Source: Pseudomonadota bacterium (lineage in GTDB: Bacteria; Pseudomonadota; Gammaproteobacteria; Burkholderiales; Burkholderiaceae_C). Taken from it: a DNA stretch of 64,000 bases. The DNA lies in contig JAIUOW010000006.1 of NCBI GenBank assembly GCA_020161775.1, positions 62,001 to 126,000 of the forward strand, given 5' to 3'. A program made the position numbers and the translations under genes. This document shows, piece by piece, positions 44,539 through 53,427 of the stretch; position 1 is the stretch's first letter; each line of letters opens with the position of its first letter. The notes under the pieces were generated by a model, which did no database searches, was not told the DNA's origin, and saw nothing but the letters and a program-made list of their open reading frames with translations.

Positions 44539-44560
44539 ATGAATTTCCGTCGAATTCTAG

Positions 44561-45376
44561 ATGACCGCTCCCACCATGGCAAACGCAGCCCCCCGTGACC
44601 AGGGCACGCCGCAGCCCGGCGACAGTTACGTGCAGTCCTTTGCCCGGGGGCTGGAGGTGATCCGCACCTTCAACGCGCAGGCGCCGCAGCAGACGTTGAG
44701 CGAGGTCGCGCAGCGCAGCGGCCTGACCCGCGCGGGGGCACGCCGCATCCTGTTGACGCTGCACGCGCTGGGTTATGTGCAGACCGACGGCAAGCTGTAC
44801 CAGCTGACACCGCGCATCCTCGACCTGGGCTTTGCCTACCTGTCCTCCATGCCGATATGGAACCTGGCCGGCCCGGTGATGGAGGCGCTGGTCGGGCAGG
44901 TCAAGGAGTCGTGCTCGGCGGCGGTGCTGGACGCGACCGACATCGTTTATGTGCTGCGTGTGCCCACCCACAAGATCATGAGCATCACGCTGGGCGTGGG
45001 CTCGCGGCTGCCCGCGTATTGCACGTCCATGGGCCGGGTGCTGCTGGCCGACCTGCCTGAAGATGAGCTGATGGCACGGCTGAAAGCGTCAAACCGGCAG
45101 GCGCACACGCGCCACACGGTAACGGACATTGACGCGCTGGCAGCCCGCGTGGCACAGGCGCGCCGCCAGGGATGGTGCATCGTGAACCAGGAGCTGGAAG
45201 AAGGCCTGATCTCCATGGCCGCGCCCATTACGAACGCGGGCGGCCGCACGGTGGCGGCACTCAACATCAGCGGCCAGGCCAACCGCACCAGCGCGCGCGC
45301 CATGCAGGACAACCTGCTGCCCGCGCTGCTGGATGGCGCGCGCACCGTGTCCCGGTTGCTGGGTCAGCGCCCCTGA
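44561..45376 (+). CDS. pcaR: IclR-family regulator of the PcaR/PcaU/PobR group
   Basis: This 271-residue protein has an N-terminal winged helix (SYVQSFARGLEVIRTF; LSEVAQRSGLTRAGARRILL) and a C-terminal IclR effector domain. The YVQSxxRGLEVI start is typical of the PcaR/PobR subgroup, which senses 3-oxoadipate or 4-hydroxybenzoate and activates pca genes. It is divergent from pcaIJF. A Met five codons later is an alternative start. Neither has a clear ribosome binding site. Confidence 0.85.
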   Translation: MTAPTMANAAPRDQGTPQPGDSYVQSFARGLEVIRTFNAQAPQQTLSEVAQRSGLTRAGARRILLTLHALGYVQTDGKLYQLTPRILDLGFAYLSSMPIWNLAGPVMEALVGQVKESCSAAVLDATDIVYVLRVPTHKIMSITLGVGSRLPAYCTSMGRVLLADLPEDELMARLKASNRQAHTRHTVTDIDALAARVAQARRQGWCIVNQELEEGLISMAAPITNAGGRTVAALNISGQANRTSARAMQDNLLPALLDGARTVSRLLGQRP

Positions 45377-45386
45377 GGGTTGGTGC

Positions 45387-45611
45387 TCACCGCTTGCCGC
45401 GAAAGCCCATCACCAGCACCACGCCGCCCAGCACCATGGCGCCGATGCTCAGCCACTGCGGCACGTTGACGGACTCCTTCTCCTGCACCTTGAGCTGCAG
45501 CGGGCCGATTTCTGCCTTGGTGGTTTCCTTGGTAAAGCTGAAACCGCCGGTCATGAAGCCCGCCAGGCCCAGGACAATGAGGACAATGCCGGTGATTCTT
45601 GCTGCGTTCAT
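45387..45611 (-). CDS. Small two-helix membrane protein
   Basis: This 74-residue protein has two hydrophobic helices (ITGIVLIVLGLAGFMTGGF and WLSIGAMVLGGVVLVMGF) joined by an external polar loop containing TKETTKAEIGPLQLKVQEKE. The layout resembles small proteins annotated as DUF3185, but I cannot confirm the family. It is convergent with the IclR gene, ten bases away. GGAGAT lies before the ATG at 45611. Confidence 0.75.
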   Translation of the reverse strand: MNAARITGIVLIVLGLAGFMTGGFSFTKETTKAEIGPLQLKVQEKESVNVPQWLSIGAMVLGGVVLVMGFRGKR

Positions 45612-45736
45612 GGAAATCTCCTTCGAGTTCTGGTGGACGCCATGGTGGGGGCGGCGCGCCGGCGCATGCGTAGGACCGCGCCCCGAGGCTGCGTAGCCCC
45701 CGGCCACATCAGGCGGGCGTGCTACGCTCTCCGCCC

Positions 45737-46171
45737 ATGTTTGCACCCAGCCAAGCCGACGTCCGCCGCTTTTTCTGCGCCGCCCATGCCAAGACGCGCG
45801 CCGGCGAACCGCTGGAGGCGCTGGAAACCCTGGCCGGCCAATGGATTGCGGAACACCCCGAATACCATGCCGACCTGGCCGATGTGGACGCCGCACTGGT
45901 GCGCGAATACACCGGCGAAGCCGGCCAGACCAACCCTTTCCTGCACCTGTCCATGCACCTGTCGATCAGCGAGCAGTGCTCCATCGACCAGCCGCGCGGC
46001 ATCCGCCAGGCGGTGGAACTGCTGGCGGCACGCCGCGGCTCGCTGCACGATGCGCACCACGAAGCCATGGAATGCCTGGGCCAGATGCTGTGGGAAAGCC
46101 AGCGCTCGGGCCGGCCGCCGGACGGCCAAGCCTATATTGACGCGGTGCAGCGCCGGGCCACAAAAGACTGA
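45737..46171 (+). CDS. DUF1841 protein
   Basis: This 144-residue helical protein matches the DUF1841 family in length and in its conserved parts (FLHLSMHLSISEQCSIDQPRGI; HEAMECLGQMLWE). The family is common in Beta- and Gammaproteobacteria and has no known role; the His-rich SMHLSISEQ part may bind a metal. The ATG at 45737 is preferred over one six codons upstream. It ends before a strong terminator. Confidence 0.9.
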   Translation: MFAPSQADVRRFFCAAHAKTRAGEPLEALETLAGQWIAEHPEYHADLADVDAALVREYTGEAGQTNPFLHLSMHLSISEQCSIDQPRGIRQAVELLAARRGSLHDAHHEAMECLGQMLWESQRSGRPPDGQAYIDAVQRRATKD

Positions 46172-46185
46172 GCCCCAAAAAGCAC

Positions 46186-46208
46186 AAAGCCCGCGCAAGG
46201 CGGGCTTT
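46186..46208. terminator. Terminator between the DUF1841 gene and cytochrome c4
   Basis: A perfect stem AAAGCCCGC-GCAAG-GCGGGCTTT, with A residues on the left and T residues on the right, lies between two convergent genes. Both strands show the short A/T tract, so it can end transcription from either side. Confidence 0.8.
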
Positions 46209-46231
46209 GCTTCGTTCGGGCGCGTGGCGCG

Positions 46232-46906
46232 TCAGCGGAATTTCTTCTCGGGCACCGTCTTCAGGTCGCCTTCGAGCGAGCCGATGTAGCCAGACAGCGC
46301 TTTCAGCTCGGCGTTGCTGAACTGCTTGGCAATGCCGGCCATCACGCCGTTGGAGCGGCCGATGTTGTTGTTGCCTTCCGTCTTGTAGGCCTTGAGCGCA
46401 ACGAACAGGTAGTCCGCGTGCTGACCCGCGATCTTGGGGTAGGCCGGGTCGATGGGCTTGGCGAAGTTCTCGCCGTGGCACGAGGCACAGGCGGCCTTCT
46501 TCAGAAGGGCATCGACCTGGGCGCTGGGCTGTTTGCCCGGCTTGGCCGGCAGCGTGGCGTCGGTCTTGCCATGGGCTTCGTAGTAGAGGGCGATGTCGGC
46601 CATGTCCTGGTCGCTCAGCGAATCGGCAATACCACGCATGGTGGGGTGCTTGCGGTCACCCGTTTTGTAGGCCGCCAGCGCGGCCACGATGTACTTGGCG
46701 CTCTGGCCGGAGATCTTCGGGACCTTGTACACCTCGGGGAAGCTGGCCTGGTAGCCCTGGATGCCGTGGCAGCCGATGCACATGGCGATTTTCTTCTCGC
46801 CGGCGGCAGCATTGCCCTTGGTTTCCTGGGCCTGGGCCGGCAGGGTGGAGAACGCCGTCACGGAAGCGACAGCCAGGCCAAACATCGTGGTCAACAACTT
46901 GTTCAT
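46232..46906 (-). CDS. Cytochrome c4 (diheme)
   Basis: This 224-residue periplasmic protein has a signal peptide cut near AQAQETK and two heme-binding sites (CIGCH in the first half and CASCH in the second). Each site has a distal Met region (KHPTMRGIADSL; NGVMAGIAKQFS). Cytochrome c4 carries electrons to terminal oxidases. It is divergent from the MoxR gene, with 90 bases between, and could serve the caa3/aa3 oxidase elsewhere in this window. Confidence 0.93.
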   Translation of the reverse strand: MNKLLTTMFGLAVASVTAFSTLPAQAQETKGNAAAGEKKIAMCIGCHGIQGYQASFPEVYKVPKISGQSAKYIVAALAAYKTGDRKHPTMRGIADSLSDQDMADIALYYEAHGKTDATLPAKPGKQPSAQVDALLKKAACASCHGENFAKPIDPAYPKIAGQHADYLFVALKAYKTEGNNNIGRSNGVMAGIAKQFSNAELKALSGYIGSLEGDLKTVPEKKFR

Positions 46907-46996
46907 TTTGCGCGCACAATCCGGTGAGAAGTTCACACTTGTAATCAACCTTTGATTATATCCGGCACAACCCTTACCCCCACCGACCCCGCATCC

Positions 46997-47839
46997 ATGA
47001 AGTTCCAAGGCTCCCAGAACTACGTCGCCACGCAGGATTTGATGCTTGCCGTGAACGCCGCCATCACGCTCAAGCGGCCCCTGCTGGTCAAGGGCGAACC
47101 AGGCACCGGCAAGACCATGCTGGCCGAGGAGGTGGCCCAGGCGCTCAACATGCCGCTGCTGCAGTGGCACATCAAGTCCACCACCAAGGCCCAGCAGGGC
47201 CTGTATGAATACGACGCCGTGAGCCGCCTGCGTGACAGCCAGCTCGGCGACGAAAAAGTCAAGGACATCCAGAACTACATCGTCAAGGGCGTGCTGTGGC
47301 AGGCCTTCACGGCCGACCAGCCGGTGGCGCTGCTGATCGACGAAATTGACAAGGCCGACATCGAATTCCCCAACGACCTGCTGCGCGAAATCGACCGCAT
47401 GGAGTTCTACTGCTATGAAACGCGTGAACTCATCCGCGCCAAGCACCGACCGCTGGTGTTCATCACGTCCAACAACGAAAAGGAACTGCCCGACGCCTTC
47501 TTGCGCCGGTGCTTTTTCCACTACATCAAGTTTCCCGACGCCGACACCATGCGCCAGATCGTGGACGTGCATTTCCCCGGCCTGAAGAAGGACCTGCTCA
47601 CGGCGGCCATGAAAACGTTCTACGACGTGCGCAACCTGCCCGGCCTGAAGAAAAAGCCCAGCACCAGCGAGCTGCTGGACTGGCTCAAGCTGCTGGTGGC
47701 CGAGGACATTCCGCTGGAAGCGCTGCAGAGCAAGGAAGACAAGGTGGCCGTGCCGCCGCTGGTGGGCGCCCTGCTCAAGAACGAACAGGACGTGACCCTG
47801 TTCGAAAAGCTGGTCTTCATGCAGCGGCATAACCGATGA
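46997..47839 (+). CDS. MoxR-family AAA+ ATPase
   Basis: This 280-residue AAA+ ATPase has Walker A GEPGTGKTMLAEE, Walker B ALLIDEIDKAD and sensor 1 VFITSNNEKELPDAFLRRC. MoxR ATPases act with VWA-domain partners as chaperones that insert cofactors or activate complexes. The ATG at 46997 gives the standard length. A VWA protein follows two genes later on the same strand, so the pair is present. It overlaps the next small gene by four bases. Confidence 0.92.
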   Translation: MKFQGSQNYVATQDLMLAVNAAITLKRPLLVKGEPGTGKTMLAEEVAQALNMPLLQWHIKSTTKAQQGLYEYDAVSRLRDSQLGDEKVKDIQNYIVKGVLWQAFTADQPVALLIDEIDKADIEFPNDLLREIDRMEFYCYETRELIRAKHRPLVFITSNNEKELPDAFLRRCFFHYIKFPDADTMRQIVDVHFPGLKKDLLTAAMKTFYDVRNLPGLKKKPSTSELLDWLKLLVAEDIPLEALQSKEDKVAVPPLVGALLKNEQDVTLFEKLVFMQRHNR

Positions 47840-48057
47840 ACAAGGCCTTGCTTGAAGGCGTGTCCGACGCGGTCGGCTTTGTCGGCGGCGCCTTGCTGGG
47901 CTTCTGGCTGGGGCGGGTGCTGGGCCTTGACGTCTTCGCAGCCGGCTACACCAACGCCAGCATTGCCGGCATCCTGCTGGTGGGGCTGGGCGGCGGGCTG
48001 GGCCTGCAGGCGGCGCGCCGCTGGCGGCGCAGCCGTGCCGAGCAACCCAGGGACTGA
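47836..48057 (+). CDS. Small glycine-rich membrane protein, unknown
   Basis: This 73-residue protein has two hydrophobic glycine-rich helices (VGFVGGALLGFWLGRVLGL and IAGILLVGLGGGLGLQA) and an Arg-rich tail (ARRWRRSRAEQ). It overlaps the MoxR stop by four bases and lies just before the acetyltransferase gene. No family recognised. It may be a membrane partner of the MoxR/VWA pair. Confidence 0.7.
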   Translation: MNKALLEGVSDAVGFVGGALLGFWLGRVLGLDVFAAGYTNASIAGILLVGLGGGLGLQAARRWRRSRAEQPRD

Positions 48058-48066
48058 TTGCCCGCC

Positions 48067-48663
48067 ATGGCCTTTGTAGAACCCGTACACCTGTCTGATC
48101 GCGGCATTGCGCTGGTGCCGCTGGACCTGTCCCATGAAGCCGGGCTGGCCGCGGCAGCCGCCGACGGCGAGCTGTGGACGCTGCGCATCACCTCGGTGCC
48201 CGAGCCCGGACAGACCCGCAAGTACATCGAAGACGCACTGAAGATGCGCGCGGACGGCAACCGCTTTGCCTTTGCCGTCACGGATGAAGCCACCGGCACG
48301 GTGCTGGGCACCACCAGCTACCACGACATCCTGCCCGCGGTAAAGCGCGTGGAAATTGGCTACACCTGGTACGCCAGGCGCTGCCAGCGAACGCATGTCA
48401 ACACCACGGCCAAGCTGCTCATGATGGGCCATGCATTCGACACGCTGGGCTGCCATGTGGTGGGCTGGCGCACCGACAATTTCAACTTCGCCTCGCAAGC
48501 CGCCATCGAGCGGCTGGGCGCAAAAAAGGACGGCGTGATCCGCGGCCATGCGCTGCGCCGCGACGGCACCATCCGCGACACCGTGATGTACAGCATGCGC
48601 GCAGGCGAATGGCCCGAAGCGAAAGCTCAGCTGCTGTACCTGCGCGACAGGCCGCGCGCCTGA
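48067..48663 (+). CDS. GNAT acetyltransferase, RimJ/RimL-like
   Basis: This 198-residue GNAT-fold enzyme resembles the RimJ/RimL N-acetyltransferases (GTTSYHDILPAVKRVEIGYTWY; TDNFNFASQAAIERLGAKKDGVIR). Such enzymes acetylate protein N-termini or small amines with acetyl-CoA. The ATG at 48067 was preferred; a TTG three codons upstream is possible. It sits inside the MoxR/VWA group, with 19 bases before the VWA gene. Confidence 0.88.
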   Translation: MAFVEPVHLSDRGIALVPLDLSHEAGLAAAAADGELWTLRITSVPEPGQTRKYIEDALKMRADGNRFAFAVTDEATGTVLGTTSYHDILPAVKRVEIGYTWYARRCQRTHVNTTAKLLMMGHAFDTLGCHVVGWRTDNFNFASQAAIERLGAKKDGVIRGHALRRDGTIRDTVMYSMRAGEWPEAKAQLLYLRDRPRA

Positions 48664-48682
48664 GCCCCATGAGGAGACCGCG

Positions 48683-49873
48683 ATGCTGATCGACTTCTTC
48701 TACACCCTGCGCAGCGCCAAGCTGCCTGTCTCGGTCAAGGAATACCTCACGCTGCTGGACGCCATCAAGCAGGGCGTGGTCGGCCCCAACAGCGATGACG
48801 GCTACAAGATCGACGATTTCTATTACCTGAGCCGCACCGCGCTGGTCAAGGACGAGAAGCACTACGACAAGTTCGACCGCGCCTTCGCCGCGTATTTCAA
48901 GGGCGTGGAGATGATCGCGGACTTCACGAAAGACGTTCCGCTGGAATGGCTGCGCAAGAACCTGGAGCTGGAGCTGAGCCCGGAAGAAAAGGCCAGGATC
49001 GAGAAGATGGGCTGGGACGAGCTCATGGAGACGCTCAAGAAACGCTTTAAAGAGCAGAAGGAGCGCCACGAAGGCGGCAGCAAGATGATCGGCACGGGCG
49101 GCACCAGCCCGTTTGGCGCCTATGGCTTCAACCCGCAGGGCATTCGCATCGGCCAGGACAAGGGCCGCAACAAGAGCGCGGTGAAGGTCTGGGACCAGCG
49201 GGCGTACAAGGACTACGACGACCAGCAGGAGCTGGGCACGCGCAACATCAAGGTCGCGCTGCGCCGCCTGCGCAAGTTCGCGCGCGAAGGCCACGAGGAC
49301 GAGCTGGACCTGGACGACACCATCCGCAGCACCGCCGCCAACGCGGGCTGGCTGGACATCAAGATGCGCCCGGAGCGCCACAACAACGTGAAGGTGCTGC
49401 TGCTGATGGACGTGGGCGGCACCATGGACGAGCACATTGCGCGGGTGGAGGAAATGTTCTCGGCTGCCAAGGCAGAGTTCAAACACATGGAGTTCTACTA
49501 CTTCCACAACTGCGTGTACGACTTCATGTGGAAGAACAACCGCAGGCGCTTTTCCGAGAAATTTGCCACCTGGGACATCATCCGCAAGTACAACAAGGAC
49601 TACAAGCTCATCTTCGTCGGCGACGCGACGATGAGCCCGTACGAGATCCTGCAGCCCGGTGGCAGCGTGGAATACAACAACGAGGAAGCAGGCGCCGAAT
49701 GGCTGCAGCGCCTGACCAATGCCTTCCCCAAATTTGCCTGGATCAACCCCGAGCCGCAGGGCGTGTGGCAGTACCGCCAGAGCATCAGCGTCATCCAGCA
49801 ACTGGTGAACCACCGCATGTACCCGCTGACGCTCAAGGGCCTGGAAGAAGCCATGCGGATGCTGAGCAAATAG
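48683..49873 (+). CDS. VWA-domain protein, CoxE-like partner of MoxR
   Basis: This 396-residue protein has a charged N-terminal half and a C-terminal von Willebrand A domain. The metal site reads LLLMDVGGTMDEH, a weakened form of the usual D-x-S-x-S, yet normal for this family. YYFHNCVYDFMWKNN and LIFVGDATMSPYE are family segments. It is encoded downstream of the MoxR ATPase and probably works with it as a chaperone or activator. A tRNA gene follows 13 bases after the stop. Confidence 0.88.
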   Translation: MLIDFFYTLRSAKLPVSVKEYLTLLDAIKQGVVGPNSDDGYKIDDFYYLSRTALVKDEKHYDKFDRAFAAYFKGVEMIADFTKDVPLEWLRKNLELELSPEEKARIEKMGWDELMETLKKRFKEQKERHEGGSKMIGTGGTSPFGAYGFNPQGIRIGQDKGRNKSAVKVWDQRAYKDYDDQQELGTRNIKVALRRLRKFAREGHEDELDLDDTIRSTAANAGWLDIKMRPERHNNVKVLLLMDVGGTMDEHIARVEEMFSAAKAEFKHMEFYYFHNCVYDFMWKNNRRRFSEKFATWDIIRKYNKDYKLIFVGDATMSPYEILQPGGSVEYNNEEAGAEWLQRLTNAFPKFAWINPEPQGVWQYRQSISVIQQLVNHRMYPLTLKGLEEAMRMLSK

Positions 49874-49886
49874 AATACGCAGCGTC

Positions 49887-49961
49887 GCCGCCGTAGTTCA
49901 ATGGATAGAACGAGCGCCTCCTAAGCGCTAGATACAGGTTCGATTCCTGTCGGGGGCGCCA
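49887..49961 (+). tRNA. tRNA-Arg (anticodon CCT)
   Basis: A 75-base cloverleaf is readable: acceptor 49887-49893, D-arm GTTC/GAAC, anticodon stem AGCGC/GCGCT with loop CTCCTAA (anticodon CCT), T-arm ACAGG-TTCGATT-CCTGT, and an encoded CCA at 49959-49961. The fourth acceptor pair is a G-G mismatch, which is unusual and may be tolerated or reflect a past recombination at the gene. It reads the rare codon AGG. A catabolic gene block begins right after it. Confidence 0.9.
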
Positions 49962-49978
49962 ATTACTACGCCTGCGGC

Positions 49979-50866
49979 TCATTCCTTTGCGGAACGCGCC
50001 CGCGAGAAGGCCTTCACCTGCTCCATGACGGTGGTGCGCAGCGCGTGGGCCGCCAGGCTTTCGGGGCGCCCGCGCATCTGGGCCAGCACCCGGTCGACCC
50101 CGAAGCCGTCGATCGGCACGAAGCCCAGCTGCCGCGCCACGGGGTTCGAATGCAGCGCGGATTTCGGAAGCACCGCGTAATGGCTGCCAGCCAGGGTCAG
50201 GCGCACGGCGGCGTCGATGCTGTCCAGTTGCACCGCGGGCGTGAGCGTGCCGAAGCGTTCGCTGAAAATCCTGCGCAGGCCCGCTGAAATCACCAAGGGC
50301 AGTTCCTTGACCGCCGCGCTGGCGATGCGGCGCCTGCGCGCCAGCGGGTCGTCGCGCCGGCACACCAGCAGCGCGGGCTCGGCGAAGAGCGGCGCGAATT
50401 CCAGGAGCGGGTGGTCGCCCGGCGCGGTCACGATGCCGAAGTCCAGGGCGCCGGCGGCCAGCCCGCGCAGGACTTCTTCCGTGGACGACTCCGTCAGCTG
50501 GAGCTGGACCTGCGGGTACTGCGCCGACATCGCCTGGATGACCGGCACGTACATCAGGTGGCCGATGCTCGATGGCGCGGCCAGCCGCACCGTACCGCGC
50601 ACGTCGCGGCTCAGGGCAGAGATGTCCTTGCGCGCGCTTTCGACCTCGCCCAGGATGAAGCGCGCGCGCTCCAGCAGGCGCTGTCCCGACTCGTTGATGG
50701 CGGCCCCCGACACCGAGCGGTCGAACAGCAGGCCACCGACCTCGGCTTCCAGGTTCTGCATCTGCCGGCTCACCGCCGACTGCGCGACGTGCAGCACCTG
50801 CGCAGCGGCGTTGATGCTGCCGCGCTCGGCCACGGCCACGAAGTACCTCAGTTGTTTCAGGTCCAT
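49979..50866 (-). CDS. LysR-family regulator of the catabolic module
   Basis: This 295-residue LysR regulator has an N-terminal helix-turn-helix (MDLKQLRYFVAVAERGSINAAAQVLHVA) and a C-terminal effector domain. It is divergent from the monooxygenase gene, the classic layout for a LysR regulator of an aromatic or acid degradation operon. A perfect inverted repeat (CAGATA and TATCTG) lies just before its start. The inducer is unknown. Confidence 0.9.
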   Translation of the reverse strand: MDLKQLRYFVAVAERGSINAAAQVLHVAQSAVSRQMQNLEAEVGGLLFDRSVSGAAINESGQRLLERARFILGEVESARKDISALSRDVRGTVRLAAPSSIGHLMYVPVIQAMSAQYPQVQLQLTESSTEEVLRGLAAGALDFGIVTAPGDHPLLEFAPLFAEPALLVCRRDDPLARRRRIASAAVKELPLVISAGLRRIFSERFGTLTPAVQLDSIDAAVRLTLAGSHYAVLPKSALHSNPVARQLGFVPIDGFGVDRVLAQMRGRPESLAAHALRTTVMEQVKAFSRARSAKE

Positions 50867-50884
50867 GCCTGATTATGCTTTCAT

Positions 50885-50921
50885 CAGATAGCCGTTATCT
50901 GAAATCTGCGATTTACAGATA
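50885..50921. promoter_or_regulatory. LysR operator candidate with three CAGATA half-sites
   Basis: An inverted repeat CAGATA-GCCGT-TATCTG (50885-50901) is followed by a third CAGATA half-site at 50916-50921. It lies in the 101-base gap between the divergent LysR and monooxygenase genes, just beside the LysR start. This fits a recognition site plus activation half-site for the LysR regulator. Confidence 0.68.
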
Positions 50922-50967
50922 GCTTGCGTTTTTTCAGAATCGCGGCTGTCCACAAGAAGCCCCACCC

Positions 50968-52611
50968 ATGAGTACCCCCCACACTTCCGAAACGCCCGTC
51001 CTGATCGTCGGGGGCGGCCCCGTCGGCCTGGCCATGGGCCTGGTCCTGCACCGTTTCCAGATTCCCTGCGTGGTGATCGAGCGCGCCGCCGGCACGACCG
51101 ACAACCCCAAGTCGCGCGGCTGCTGGATCCGCACGATGGAGCTGTTCCGCCAGTGGGGGATCGAATCGGGCATCCGCGCCCGCGGCCTGCCCAGCGACGC
51201 GGACGTTTTCGTGTACGTGAAGAGTATCGCCGGCTACGAGTACGGCCGCACCCAACCCGAGCCCAACGAGCACCGGACGCCTGCCTGGAAATGCATCGTC
51301 GCCCAGGACGCGGTGGAAGAAGAAATCTTCGCCGCGCTGCAGGGATCGACCTATGCACGGGTGCTGCACAACACGGAGTTCGTGTCGTCCGAGACCACCG
51401 ATGACGGCGTGACCGTCATCACACGCTCGACGCTGGACGGCCAGACCCGGCACTGGAAGGCGCGCTACCTGATCGCCGCCGACGGCGCCGGCAGCAGCGT
51501 GCGGCGCGAGGCGGGCATCGAGATGACGGGCCCCTCGACGCTGGCGGTCATGGCCAACGACTACTGGCGCGGCGACCTGTCGCACATCCCCGTGGCGCGG
51601 CAGGCGGGCGGCTTTCGCGTGGTGTCGGACCAGCCAGGCGTGCCCATATCCAGCATCCTGAACACCAACGGCCGCGACCGCTGGCTGACGGTGACGCAGA
51701 TCGGCGAGGTGGAAGACGAACGCCCACACCCGTGGACCGACGCCGAGGTCGTCGCGCAGGCCCGCGCCCAGGCCGGCGTGCCCGACCTGGACGTGACCAT
51801 CATCAACCGCTCGACCTGGCGCATGAGCCGGCAGGTGGCCGCGCGCTTCAGCCAGGGCCGCACCCTGCTGGTGGGTGATGCCGCGCACCGCTTCCCGCCC
51901 ACCGGCGGCTTCGGGCTGAACTCTGGCGTGCAGGACGCGCACAACCTGGGCTGGAAGCTGGCCTACGTGCTGCGCGGCTGGGCGCCCGAAAGCCTGCTGG
52001 ACAGCTATGGCGAGGAGCGCCAGCCGGTGGCCGAGTCGAACGCGAACTTCAGCTACGGCAACCGACTGCGCTACAAGCACACCGAGGAAGCCATCCGCTC
52101 CAATGACGTGGACCGCATGCGCTTCTGGATCAACGACACCGACAACCACCTGCACAGCATCGGCCAGGCGCTGGGCTTCAGCTACGTGAGCCGCGCCATC
52201 GTGCAGGACGGCACGGTCGCCAAGCCGCTGCAACCCCGCCGCTACGAGCCCAGCGACCGGCCGGGCGGGCGCTTTCCCCACCTGTGGCTGGACCTGGCGC
52301 AGACGCAGTCCACGCTGGACTGGTTCGACCAGGAGTTCGTGCTGGTGACCGGCCCGCTGGGCGACGCCTGGCCCGCGGCCTGCCGCGACGTGCGCGAGCG
52401 GCTGGGCATCCCGCTGGCCCTGCGCACCCTGCCGCATGCGGACCCGCGCGACGGTTTCGAGATGGGCATGCGCGGCGCCGTGCTGGTGCGCCCCGACGGC
52501 CACGTGGCCTGGCGCATGCCGTGGGTGCCGTCCGACCCGGCGCGCGCCCTGGCCGATGCGCTGTGCAGCGTGCTGGGCCGCGTGGACGCGCCCGTGCCCG
52601 CCCATGTCTGA
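50968..52611 (+). CDS. FAD-dependent monooxygenase, MhpA/PHBH-like aromatic hydroxylase
   Basis: This 547-residue group A flavoprotein monooxygenase has GGGPVGLAMG (FAD GxGxxG at 15-20), the DG motif YLIAADGAGSSVRR and GDAAHRFPPTGGFGLNSG (near 305), which holds FAD. A C-terminal thioredoxin-like extension is typical of MhpA-like enzymes. These enzymes hydroxylate phenolic or heteroaromatic rings using NAD(P)H and oxygen. It is the first gene of the plus-strand block, and the next gene overlaps its end by eight bases. The substrate is unknown. Confidence 0.85.
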   Translation: MSTPHTSETPVLIVGGGPVGLAMGLVLHRFQIPCVVIERAAGTTDNPKSRGCWIRTMELFRQWGIESGIRARGLPSDADVFVYVKSIAGYEYGRTQPEPNEHRTPAWKCIVAQDAVEEEIFAALQGSTYARVLHNTEFVSSETTDDGVTVITRSTLDGQTRHWKARYLIAADGAGSSVRREAGIEMTGPSTLAVMANDYWRGDLSHIPVARQAGGFRVVSDQPGVPISSILNTNGRDRWLTVTQIGEVEDERPHPWTDAEVVAQARAQAGVPDLDVTIINRSTWRMSRQVAARFSQGRTLLVGDAAHRFPPTGGFGLNSGVQDAHNLGWKLAYVLRGWAPESLLDSYGEERQPVAESNANFSYGNRLRYKHTEEAIRSNDVDRMRFWINDTDNHLHSIGQALGFSYVSRAIVQDGTVAKPLQPRRYEPSDRPGGRFPHLWLDLAQTQSTLDWFDQEFVLVTGPLGDAWPAACRDVRERLGIPLALRTLPHADPRDGFEMGMRGAVLVRPDGHVAWRMPWVPSDPARALADALCSVLGRVDAPVPAHV

Positions 52612-53413
52612 ACCCGCCCGCACCGGCGTGGCCGTGACGGGCGCGGCACGCATCGCCTACGAGGTGCAGGGCCAGGGTGAGCCCCTGCTGCTGCTGCACG
52701 GCGCCGAAGGCACGCGCCACATGTTCGGCGACCTGGTGATCCTGCTGCGCGCATCCTTCACCTGCATCTCGTTCGACCAGCGCGGCTGCGGGGAGACCCA
52801 GGCGCCGCTGGCGCCCTACACCGCCGATGACATCGCCGACGACGCCTGCGCCGTGCTGGCCCAGGCCGGCTTCGCGTCGGCCCACGTCTATGGCACCTCG
52901 TTCGGCGGCATCGTGGCGCAGAGCCTGGCCGCGCGCCACCCCGCGTGCGTGCGCGCGCTGGTGCTGGGTAACACCTGGGCCAGCGGACAGGTGCTGCCCG
53001 ACGTGAGCCCCGCCGTGGCCCGCGAACTGGCCGTCCTGCGCCAAGACCGGGCCGCGAACGCGCAGGCCATCGCCAGCTTCTTTTATCCGCAGCCCTTTCT
53101 GCGCGCGCACCCCTGGGCCGTGGACCGTTTCCGCCAGGCGCCGGCCACCGGCGACACCCAGCGACTGCGCGCACAGTGCGTCGCCACGCCGGTCGCCGCC
53201 ATGGCGCCCGCCATTGCCGCCCCCACCCTGGTGGTGGCGGGGTCCGAGGACCGGCTCGTGGCGGCGGACAAGACGCTGGCGCTGGCCCGGCTCATCCCCC
53301 GCGCCAGCGGCCGGTCGCTGCCCGGCGCCGGGCACCTGCCCGCCCTGCAGATGCCCGCGGCGCTGGCGGCTGAAATCACCGGCTTCCTGAGCACCCATCC
53401 CGACATTCGATAA
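52604..53413 (+). CDS. Alpha/beta-fold hydrolase
   Basis: This 269-residue alpha/beta hydrolase has the oxyanion LLLHGAEGTRH, nucleophile S99 in YGTSFGG, acid in VAGSEDRLV and His in GAGHLPAL. It resembles enol-lactonases and carbon-carbon bond hydrolases. Placed after a ring hydroxylase, it may split the lactone or ring-cleavage product of the same route; this is inference. It overlaps the monooxygenase by eight bases and is followed by a receptor gene after 14 bases. Confidence 0.88.
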   Translation: MSEPARTGVAVTGAARIAYEVQGQGEPLLLLHGAEGTRHMFGDLVILLRASFTCISFDQRGCGETQAPLAPYTADDIADDACAVLAQAGFASAHVYGTSFGGIVAQSLAARHPACVRALVLGNTWASGQVLPDVSPAVARELAVLRQDRAANAQAIASFFYPQPFLRAHPWAVDRFRQAPATGDTQRLRAQCVATPVAAMAPAIAAPTLVVAGSEDRLVAADKTLALARLIPRASGRSLPGAGHLPALQMPAALAAEITGFLSTHPDIR

Positions 53414-53427
53414 CCTGGAGACACCCC

